NCBI GenBank assembly: GCA_948474755.1
Contig: CAOLHI010001803.1
Span: 62,001 to 126,000 of the forward strand
Direction: 5' to 3'
Length of the DNA: 64,000 bases
Source: Ctenosaura bakeri
Lineage: Eukaryota; Chordata; Lepidosauria; Squamata; Iguanidae
Both the position numbers and the translations under genes were made by a program. Shown in pieces: positions 53,480 through 62,385 of this stretch. Every line of letters starts with the position of its first letter. Within the stretch, counting starts at the first letter, position 1. The notes under the pieces were generated by a model that was not told the origin of the DNA, did not search any database, and saw only the letters and a program-made list of their open reading frames with translations.

Positions 53480-54064
53480 TTACTATCCAAAGAGTAAAAC
53501 ATGTCTTCCAATGGATTTATTCCAAGCTCTGCATCGTGTCCTACCTGGAGGAGGCTGCCTCTGATGCGAAAGAGGAAAAGGAAGGCCCAGATGGGAAGCT
53601 CCACACAGAACCAGAAGTGACCAGTGGCTCTACCACAGAGACAGAGGATGCTGAATTCCCTGTCATGGAAGTGGAATCTGGACCATCTCACGTAGACTCT
53701 GAAGAGCAGGAGTCAGAGGGACTGCACCATTCTGAACGTTGGAGATTAAAGCAATAGCAACAAAGGAACAAGACCTATCTTGGTGTGCTTTAAAAAGGAA
53801 ATGTTGAACTAATTAGACTAGCTGTGCTGATTTAGAGCCCTGTATAAATTAGCAGCTCTTTGCTGCAAAACATCAGATCTACTATTTCTGCTTGGCATGG
53901 TGCCACGTTCCCTGCTTACTGATGTCTTGACCTATGGCTTGTTCTTTATTCTCTCCAGTGACTCTCTGTGTGGCTTTGGACTACTTTTTGTGCTCAGATT
54001 CTGTACTGCATCAACCACAATTCCTACAGGATCTCTGCATTTGACCCTGTTCTGGCTCTCTGAA
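53480..54064 (+). repeat. Possible retroelement end with a short acidic frame
   Basis: A 73-codon plus frame at 53536-53757, rich in Glu/Ser/Asp (EEAASDAKEEKEG, TETEDAEFPVMEVES), ends in RWRLKQ-stop. It is followed by a TATA-like CCCTGTATAAATTAGCAGC at 53841-53859 and then a T/C-rich stretch (CCTATGGCTTGTTC, CTCTGTGTGGCTTTGG) of the kind seen in lizard LTR elements. It could be the 3' end of a retroelement. I do not recognise the protein and claim no function. Confidence 0.3.
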
Positions 54065-54081
54065 TCACAGGTGCTTTCTCT

Positions 54082-54647
54082 TTTTTTTTTATAATAATTT
54101 TTTATTGATTATATAACTGGAAAACAAAAGCAAAAAATTAAACACCATGTGTTATACATAATAGTGAAAAAAAAAGAAAAAAAATTTTTTTTCCTTTAAA
54201 GAACATAAACTTACATTATTTTTTTTCTCTTTTACACTTGAAATCATAACCTTATTCAGCTTATTCCATATCATACAGCTTATACATTTTTGTTACCTAT
54301 CTTTAAATCTTATTTTCATTATATTCATTTTTAATATTATAGTTTCATTCCTAATTCTATATTTTCAGCTTCCATTTAACCTATTACTATTATTAATTAT
54401 AATCTTATTACTTCAAAGCCAGTTAACTTTTAACTTTTTTTTTTCCTTTTAAAAATTAAACATTACATATCCAATTTCATCAATAGATCACAAGTTTAAC
54501 ACACACGCGTAATATAAAATAAAAATAAAAAATACAAAATACAAAACAAAACAAAACAAATATATATATATATATATATACCCACCCCCCAGAGCCAACT
54601 TTTTATTTAATCCACTTTCCAAAATTGCCATTCTTCTTGTAATAGGG
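54082..54647 (-). mobile_element. L1 LINE 3' end with 17-bp target duplication
   Basis: Poly-T at the left, L1-type AT-rich 3' region, and the start of the ORF2 tail at the right (CCAAAATTGCCATTCTTCTT, the same words as at 47627-47650). A perfect 17-bp duplication TCACAGGTGCTTTCTCT (54065-54081, 54648-54664) frames it. A (TA)n lies at 54560-54580. Confidence 0.85.
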
Positions 54648-54664
54648 TCACAGGTGCTTTCTCT

Positions 54665-55177
54665 AGGACATTTGCCACCCTGAAATTTTCTTTGCACACT
54701 CTGCACCCTCAGCTATTTGACAATCTTTTCTCCTCTCAGGGCTGCCTAAATGCTTCTTGCTGTTATACGTATCACTTTGCATTTTCCTCTTGGTACCATC
54801 TTGATCACAGTACCAGTGTATAAAGGGCCAACCTCTATACCTGCCATACATTACATGGCCATATTTTTGACTGAAAATGCAACCTGGAATTGATGGGGAA
54901 GTCTCTTTCTAGCTTGCACTTCCTGGAATTTCATTCAGGTTTAGGGCTGGTTTGGTCAAACTGCCACTCTAATTTCCTGTTTGGGGATGTCTCTTTCACC
55001 CATTTTTTTAAAATGAGTTTCTGAAGGTTTGGAGATTTAAAAAGTGTGTTGGGCCTTATACTTCCCACTCGGTTCTAGCTGAGCATATGTGAATATGTGG
55101 AACTCCTGTGTTGTGAATCTCCTTGTTCCCACCAGACATCAATGGCTGTCAGCAGTGAAGACAGGATAGACTGTAAC
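54665..55177. other. Unclassified DNA
   Basis: No gene recognised. Confidence 0.35.
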
Positions 55178-55180
55178 ATA

Positions 55181-55335
55181 GGCCATTTCTGCACTAGACT
55201 GTTATAGTGTTATTACTCCACATTCAACATCCTATGGAATCCTGGGGTTTGCAGTTTAGGGAGCAGCCCTTAAGGATTCCATAGGATGTTGAAAGTGGAA
55301 TAATAGCACTATAACAGTCTAGTGAGAAAATAGCC
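55181..55335. mobile_element. Palindromic GGCC-ended MITE
   Basis: 155 bp, ends GGCCATTTCTGCACTAGACT and GTCTAGTGAGAAAATAGCC, 3-bp duplication ATA (55178-55180, 55336-55338). Confidence 0.85.
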
Positions 55336-55539
55336 ATAGTCACACCATGCAGTTGGTGCATTTCAACAGAAATTTGAAGGAAAAAAGACTGAGAGACTTG
55401 GAGTGAAAGCAGCCATTGTCCTCGCCGCTTAGCATACCCTTTAGCCAAAAAGGCTCTTCAGATTGCTTACCAAAAAAAAAAAACACCTTATCAAAGTCAA
55501 AACAATCTCACTTTATGAATAAGAGACCTGTAAGATCCT
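55336..55539. other. Unclassified DNA
   Basis: No gene; A-run at 55471-55482. Confidence 0.35.
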
Positions 55540-55880
55540 CAGTCATCAATTGCCTTGCTGAGGTCTTGAAAAATCAGAGGCATGGTTTCTTTCATTTAAT
55601 TAACCTGTAGTATGGTCTTTCTTTTTTCTTTTTTTCTTTTTTACTGTCTTCCACTTTACCTAGCATTATCATCCTTTTCAATGTCATCTTATGATATGTT
55701 TAAAGTATGACTGCCTGAATTCAGTCATCTTCCCTTCCAGGGAGAGTTCAGCCTTGATTCACTCCAAGACCATTCGTTTGGCTTTTTCCCAGTCTACACA
55801 AAACTCTTCTCCAGCACCTCACTTCAAATGAGTTGATCCTCTTCTTGTCAGCTTTCTTCATTGCCCTGTTTTCACAAGCG
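55540..55880 (-). mobile_element. BovB/RTE LINE fragment, copy 1 of a pair
   Basis: CTTTACCTAGCATTATCATC, AAAGTATGACTGCCTGAATT, AGTCATCTTCCCTTCCAGGG and CACCTCACTTCAAATGAGTT GATCC follow the same order as 56040-56230 and 1150-1320, on the minus strand. Noncoding through many breaks. Confidence 0.7.
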
Positions 55881-55885
55881 TATAT

Positions 55886-56230
55886 TGTCGTTAGCTGCCA
55901 TCAAGTAACTTTGAATTATGGCGATCCTATTGAATGAGGGATTTTCAACTCACCTGCTCAGGTTTTATAAACTCAGGGCTGTGGCTTCCTTGACTGAATC
56001 AATTTACTTGTAGTCTGGTCTCCCTCTTTTCCTACTGCCTTTGACTTTTCCCAGCATTATCGTCTTTTCCAATGAGTCATGTCATCTCATTGAGGAATGG
56101 CAGTCTCAGTTTAGTCATCTTCACTTCTAATGGCAGTTCAGGCTTAATTTGCTATAAGACCCATTCATTTGTCTTTTTAGCAGTCCACAGCATCCATAGA
56201 GCTCATCTGCAGCACTATATTTCAACAAAT
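55886..56230 (-). mobile_element. BovB/RTE LINE 3' end, copy 2 of a pair
   Basis: Starts at its 3' end (TTGTCGTTAGCTGCCATCAA GTAACTTTGAATTATGGCGA), which is the BovB end the SINEs borrow. It continues through CCAGCATTATCGTCTTTTCC AATGAGTCATG and TTTAGTCATCTTCACTTCTA. Confidence 0.75.
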
Positions 56231-57124
56231 ATACACCCTTTAAAAATGACACAAAAAGAAAAAGGGATGAGGGGAGAAAGGAAAATAAATAAAGCAAACT
56301 CAGAAGTCATAAAACTTTGTCCATGCTCTCCAGTTGTCTCTTAAGCCAACCGAATGTATTAGTACTCTTACTTTGGACAAAAGAGAGTTTGGGCTTGCTA
56401 AAGCATTTATTGTTGCAAAACAGGAGTCTAGAAACTCCTGCTGATAAAAAATAATAAAAACTCCTGCCTGCTTTAGACTTCATACCTGCTTCACGGAGTA
56501 AGTAAACAAAACACTGCTGAAGCCAAACTAGCAAATGGACTACATTTATTAACTAGAAAGAATTTCTAACAGCTTAAGTTACAGCAGAAACATCTATTCT
56601 GTCCAACATCATGACAGATCAGCAACAGAGTGCAACGAGAAAAGAACAGAGCCTATTGTACACAAGGCATGGTTATATGATATGCAGTAAACATGCTGTA
56701 AGCACCTTGAACTCACAACAGTAAGCGTGAATAACAAGTTCATAGCCATAACATGTCATGTAGGAAAAACACATATGATGGCGCAGCTGTGTACCAGTTC
56801 CGGACAAGCTGATAACACTGAGGGAAAGTTTTTCCCATGGAACTGGCATAGCCATAACAACAGTTTTGTAACAGTTTGCTTTCTCACACACACACACACA
56901 AAGGGCTGTGAGAAATTTGTGGAGCAAGGAGTCCATTATGCATCCAGATAATGCAACATTTATCACATTCTCTTCCTCTTTAGGTTCTCAGGTTCTGTAT
57001 TGGTTAGACTTCTCCTAGCTCAACTAGAGCAAATCACACGATATGGGAGAATGTTATCTAAGTATCCTTCCTGTGCAAAAGCTGACAACCCGTGGGTCTA
57101 ATTCGCACCTGTTCTTTTGCCTTT
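56231..57124. other. Unique-looking DNA
   Basis: A short (CA)n at 56885-56900 in the plus strand; no gene recognised. Confidence 0.35.
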
Positions 57125-57315
57125 AATTTCACTGGATTGCATGTGAGTGTAGGCAAGGAATACTCAGGTGGTTTTGCCAGCTCCTTCCTCTGAAATATAC
57201 CCTACAGCACTGGTTATTCCTTGATGGTCTCCTATCCAAGTACTAAGCAGGGTTGACCCTGCTTAGCTTAGCTTCCAAGATCAGACAGGATCTGGTGCCT
57301 TTAGAGTATTTAGGC
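57125..57315 (-). mobile_element. 5S-rRNA-derived SINE
   Basis: On the minus strand: AGATCCTGTCTGATCTTGGA, AGCTAAGCAGGGTC, GTACTTGGATAGGAGACCAT, then CAGTGCTGTAGGGTATATTT CAGAGGAAGG. These match 5S rRNA through the internal control region (AAGCTAAGCAGGGTC ... TACTTGGATGGGAGACC) and then the SINE body. The GCTTAGCTTAGC duplication and lesions argue against a working gene. Confidence 0.85.
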
Positions 57316-58101
57316 CCTATTAACTATTTGGAATTCTCTGCTCTAATACCTCACCAAACTCCAAATCCCATAGGATGCAGCCATGGCATTTAAAGTGTTA
57401 TCAAACTGCTATATAATTGGCTAGTATGAAAGAGACCTGACACTCCCTTTTAAACCTCAGTGCTGCATAGGCTATAGCAGACCAAGTGAAAATGACCAAT
57501 TTTTTTTACCCTGCAACAACAGGAACGTGTGCATAATCAGATCAGCATTGTTGAAAGAACAACATAACTTCTACCTCTATGCCATTGACCCAAATTTCTT
57601 CCCCAACGCTCTCTGCCTCTCTCTCTCTCTCTTTCTCACACACACTCACTGCTGCTGCTGGCCCAAAGGAGATCCTCACAGGAAATCTGTAAGTTTTCCC
57701 CTTTAAGCCGAGCAGTAGCTTGGATGTAGGATTGCAATTTTAATCAGAAAATACTTAGTTATTCTCATTTCAAGTTAATTCTTTAAATGAAAACAAACAT
57801 ATATCTGTTGCCCCCTTTTCTAGTATAGCTGTTGCTAAGATGGTAAACCTGTATCTTGGTTCTATAGCTTCAGTTATGAGGGACTTACATGACTCAAAAG
57901 TTGCTTTGTAGAGACAAATTCAAAAGAATAAAACTGGGGTAGACACAGTACAAGGATAAGATAGGACTTTGTCTCTTGCTCATGCTAGTTTTCTAGTACT
58001 TTTATTTTGTATTTATTTTTTAATGCAGCAGCATTCCATCCTCCAGTTTGATTGGTATGGTCTAAACTCTGTGAAATTCAGGCTATGGCAAATCTGGAGG
58101 T
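57316..58101. other. Unclassified DNA
   Basis: (CT)n/(CA)n-like patch at 57613-57650. 57690-57850 is repeat-free and may be conserved. No exon seen. Confidence 0.35.
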
Positions 58102-58109
58102 GCCATGAC

Positions 58110-58449
58110 ATACCCTCCAACTGTCCTGATTTGGCAGGGACAGTCCCCATTAATCCTCTTTTTAGGCAGCTTTTAAAATGTCCCAGTTTCCCTCTCTTCC
58201 TCCCACTTTCCCCTTTGTCCTCAACTTGCTTCAGTCACTATAAACTTAGGTCAAATCACAAAAGCAGAGGGGAGAAGAAAGAAGGGAGCAGGATCTTGCC
58301 CTTCCCAGTAGACTCAGGGAAAAGCAAACTGTTGCAGCTTCTCCTATCTAGTCTGTTCATCCTTGTTAATAACTTTTGTCATGTTGACCAAAATCATGTT
58401 GCTTGGAAACAGGTGTCCCAGTTTTCCTCTGTGAAATGTTGGATGGTAT
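58110..58449. mobile_element. hAT-like MITE family H, reference copy
   Basis: 340 bp with ends ATACCCTCCAAC and GTTGGATGGTAT (11 of 12 complementary) and a perfect 8-bp duplication GCCATGAC (58102-58109, 58450-58457), the size made by hAT transposases. No coding frame. Partial copies lie at 29567, 30645, 37616, 51072 and 59225. Confidence 0.8.
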
Positions 58450-58457
58450 GCCATGAC

Positions 58458-59220
58458 CATCTGCAGCTGTCCTGCATCTTACAACTAACAGCCACAGATG
58501 ATAATCCAAGAGGCCCAGTTTATGCTGTTCATCCACCATCCGTGACTCGTCCCAGTTGGATGGTGTTCTTTTGCTTTGCTCTTGGGGTTCTCCAGTCAGC
58601 TAGGAGGTGTATTATATCAAAATGAAAATGCATTAAAACACAAGCCAGCGTGATACGTGAACCTGCCGTTTCCTCACAGAATGTGAATATAGACTAACTG
58701 TTTCTCCTGCTCACAGAAAGCGTAATCACTTATGCACAGCTGGAATAAGTCTGGATCTCATTCAAAAATAAATAAATAGCTTTTTTTTTCAAAAAAAAAA
58801 GTCACAGCAGATCTTGGTTGCCTGCATTGCCATAGAAACAAAACAGAGGTATAAGCCAAACAGGTCCCTTCTGTGTTCTCAATTTGTTTTTGCAATACAA
58901 TATCCAGGGTTTTTTCAGTGATGGAAAGGAAATTCAAAGATGTAAGGTAACAGAGCTTAAAATGGTACTGCTTTATTTCTCTTTTGATATAAAAATATGT
59001 GGGCTGCCAAGTTACACTGAATTCTTTACCAAGTAAGATGAAACTTTCACGCTCTGACGCGCATCTTAACAACACTGATTTGGCTTCTCTGAGTCATTTT
59101 GCACATTAAGATGCAGGAAATAAAGCTTTCCCACTACATAGGTTTGAAAGAGAATTGCAGCTAATCCCAGTCCCACAAATGCCCTTGTATGAAATAGGTT
59201 TCTTGTATTTTCATCTTATA
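58458..59220. other. Unclassified DNA
   Basis: No gene or repeat assigned. Confidence 0.35.
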
Positions 59221-59224
59221 GTGG

Positions 59225-59375
59225 TAGTCCTTCCCAAAAGGCTCAGGCAAAAGCAAACCGCTGCAGCTTCTCCTAGAATGTGTGTTCCTCCTCATTAATA
59301 ACTTTTGCCATCTTGACCACACTGTGATGTTATTTAGCCACATGTGTTTCAGTTTTCATCTGTGAAATGTTAAGA
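59225..59375 (+). mobile_element. hAT-like MITE family H, right part
   Basis: CAGGCAAAAGCAAACCGCTG, CAGCTTCTCCTAGAATGTGT, TCATTAATAACTTTTGCCAT and TTCATCTGTGAAATGTT match 58320-58440. Confidence 0.7.
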
Positions 59376-60439
59376 CAATTAGCTGTATACTGTAAAATCT
59401 CTTGGCTGCACACAGAACACGTGATGAGTGTGGCCTCTGCCCACCCTACCCAACAGTACCATAACTACGTAAACAGGAGTGAGATGTATATCCCCACCAA
59501 GGTTGTTTTGAGGCCCCCAGCTCCCCCAAATTTGAGTTGGGTTAAGATATCTTCCCATGCCCTCCAGGGGGTGTCAGGGCAATTTCACATTTGTGATGGG
59601 CCATGGGACAGCCTTAAAAAGTGTAACCAGAAGTTCACACTTTGGGGTTCTGGGACACATCTCCTCTCCAAAAAAGTTCACATGAAAAGCACTTTTAAAG
59701 CAGCAGCAGAAGAGCCTGGCTTGGGGACATGACCCCCTGATGTCCATAGGGCACCAGTGCAGACCGCTTAATCCAGCAGGTCCTAAAGGAAAGGCAGCTG
59801 AACTCTACCACTTTATTTATCAGTAACATTCCATTATCAACCCCTTTTCAATATGCTAACAGGAAGGAAACATTTAACTGTAAGGTAGGAAGGCAACGGT
59901 ACAGTCCTGAAACAGAGAAAAGGGGACTGTAGAACTTCAAACTGCAGAATAGTACACCACATTTTTTCTTGAGGGGTGTTAAAACAACACCAGACAACTT
60001 CTGGCCTAAAATTTTCTTTGCCTGCTGAGCTTACAACAATGTATTACATGGAAAGCAACATTATGTGATTTTTCCAAAGTGTGGTTTTGCTGGTGGAATC
60101 AAAATGCAAGCCTTTTAGAAAGAAGTGAACCACGTTAATTTAACCAAAAAGGATAGGCAGATATTAAATGATGATTTTACAACATTCTAAAAACTGGATG
60201 TAATGTGGATATCATGAGCATTGGCATTAGTGCCCTGCTGGTCAATTTAGTGTGTCTAAAAGCATTAGCTAAGGAGACCACCATAAATATTAGGGAAGAC
60301 AGAAGACTCCCTCTGGCCTTCTTATAGTTCTAGCACAGCACAATGAACCCTTTATACTCATGGTCTGCTGTCAGTGAAACAAAAGGTGAAGACTGTCCAC
60401 CATTTGCTATGATTAAAGGTTGTTGCTCTTGACACTTAT
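59376..60439. other. Unique-looking DNA
   Basis: No gene recognised. A frame of 121 codons at 59367-59732 lacks any motif and shows no splice context I can support. Confidence 0.35.
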
Positions 60440-60600
60440 TCAGGGATAGCCGTATTGGCCATGCAGCAAAACACAACAAAAGCGAAAATCCACAACACAG
60501 CAATACCTTTGCTGGGCCAATTCCAAAGCACAAAATGCATTATGCAAACTTTCAAATCTTTACTGGCTTCTTCATCAGGCAAAGATGTTAAAAATCATAC
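60440..60600 (-). mobile_element. Possible Penelope-like or related retroelement tail
   Basis: GATAGCCGTATTGGCCATGC, GGCCAATTCCAAAGCACAAA ATGCATTATGC and CTGGCTTCTTCATCAGGCAA recall, from memory, repeated retroelement tails of reptiles (CCTGATGAAGAAGCC ... read on the minus strand). The family name is uncertain. Confidence 0.35.
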
Positions 60601-61898
60601 AGGGGGAGGAGGCAGCAATGTTAAGAGTCTACATTCTGTCTCAGATGTTATTATGTTGTCAGTTATGATAATATTGTGGGATTTCAGTGCAGGCAGAGGC
60701 CATTTCCCTTGGTCATGTGAGGACTAGGGACAAAGGGCAATAAAAGACAAGTAATAAAATTTCAATCCACTAGCAGCAGAAAAGTAACGTCCCTGAGATC
60801 CAGTTGTCTCTGTCTTGTGCAAAACTCACTTATCCTTTCTTAGGTAGAGAACACCGGATTTTTCAAGGAATCTCTGTACTACTACATCTGGAAAAATTTT
60901 AGGTTCTTTATAGATAACACTTGCCAATTGTAGTCCAATGAAAGAGGTTTGCCTTTGTTGGAGGTAGACACTGTATCCCTTCCTTTTCTCCTCCTAGCCT
61001 GGTACTCAAGGGGGCTACAATTTCTTTCTTAAATGGGCTGTTCACACATGACGTAGAGCAGACCCAGGTTTCTTTGAAACATCCATTCATCATAGAACTG
61101 CAGTTGATGTTGTCTCGCTAATGGGAGTTCCTGCTGGAGACATACTATGCAAACACTTTTGTCCCACTCACACCAACTTGAGGACAGATGCAAAAGTAGA
61201 ATAGGAAGAGGCACTTGGAAAGATCTCAGCAGAAATAATCCTGTCAATTGTGTTTGATTTCTGTTGTTGCAAGAGGAATTTGATGGAAGAGATTCTTATC
61301 CAACATTGCCCTCTAGTGATATCTAATTGTTAACACACTATCTTTCCAGTACTCCAAAATCCAACTACAGAACACTATAGTAATCGCTGGCAACATTAGC
61401 TATATACACTCACTTATCTAACAGGTTAGAGACTGGAGCACTGTCAGAAAACAGAATTCGTTGAAATGCAAAACCCATTTACTGTACTGCAGGGAACATG
61501 AAGGACTTGAGGAGGCTCACTTGGGACTGACCAGATACACACCGCTTGCATAGTCTCTCAGCCTTTCCATTGCCCCCATTTCCGCTTGCTTTGCAAGCAG
61601 TGCACATGTGCGAGTGGTTTTCAAAGTAAGCCTCTGTAGGCAAGAAGCACTGATTAAAAAATGGAACCCCGGTCAAATTAATGGAGCTTGTCCTTAATTT
61701 GGAATGTCAAAAGAGCAAACCATCAGATAACGGGGCATTAAAAGATGGGGACTCCCTGTAGTGACAAAACCACTGAGAGCAAAACATCACATTGTAAATA
61801 TATCCTTTCCCATTACAATCTCTTTTATCTCTCTGGCTGTGACAGACAGGTCCTCTTAATGCTGGCAAAAATATCCCAGCCAATGAAACTCATGAACA
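60601..61898. other. Unique-looking DNA
   Basis: No gene or repeat assigned. Confidence 0.35.
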
Positions 61899-61900
61899 TA

Positions 61901-62383
61901 CAATGGCCCCTCCACTTCCGCAAGGGTTTGGAGTACAGAACCCTTGCGAAAGTGGGGAAACCACAAATAATCCCCCCCTCAATGATCCCTCTCCCATTCC
62001 TTTCCAGGGTTTCTCACTCCCATTCCTTTGCCTTTCGCACGCCAGGCCCAGAGGCAAGGGAATGAGAGGGGGAGCTCCGGAGGGGAGAAGGAGCACACAT
62101 ATGTGCCTCTCCCCCATATCCTTCCCTTTTGCCTCAGTGTGAGTTCTCAGCGCCAGGGCCAGAAGCAACGGCATGGGAGTGGGGAGCTCCAGAGAGGAAA
62201 CGGAGGGTGCATATGTGCCTCCCCACTCCCATTTCCTTGCCTTTTGTCCAGGCGCTTGCCTTCCTTCTCCGTGTCTGGCAAAATGCAAGGTAATGGGAGG
62301 AGAAGAAGGGGTGAAAGCACACGTGCGTCTTGTGAATAATCAAATTTGCGAAGGTCAAACCCACGAATGTGGAGGAAGGACTG
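61901..62383. mobile_element. Tc1/mariner (Tigger/pogo-like) MITE
   Basis: 483 bp. The left end CAATGGCCCCTCCACTTCCG and right end CGAATGTGGAGGAAGGACTG are imperfect inverted repeats, with TA on both sides (61899-61900, 62384-62385). The words TCCACATTCGTGGGTTTGAC (read inward from the right) recall Tigger-type ends. The interior is GC-rich with two tandem ~115-bp units (GGGGGAGCTCCGGAGGGG and GGGGAGCTCCAGAGAGGA). No transposase. Confidence 0.7.
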
Positions 62384-62385
62384 TA

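Noticed and set aside
57125..57315. A 5S rRNA gene
   Set aside because: Only part of 5S is present, with a duplication in GCTTAGCTTAGC, and it continues into SINE body sequence; the same structure recurs at 33735.
57969..58625. 218-codon plus frame
   Set aside because: It spans the hAT-like MITE at 58110-58449 and unrelated flanks. It has no known domain, so chance openness is the simplest explanation.
61901..62383. A GC-rich promoter or CpG island with exons (frames of 100-139 codons on both strands)
   Set aside because: Inverted ends and TA duplications mark it as a transposon. Overlapping frames on both strands reflect its base composition and internal repeats.
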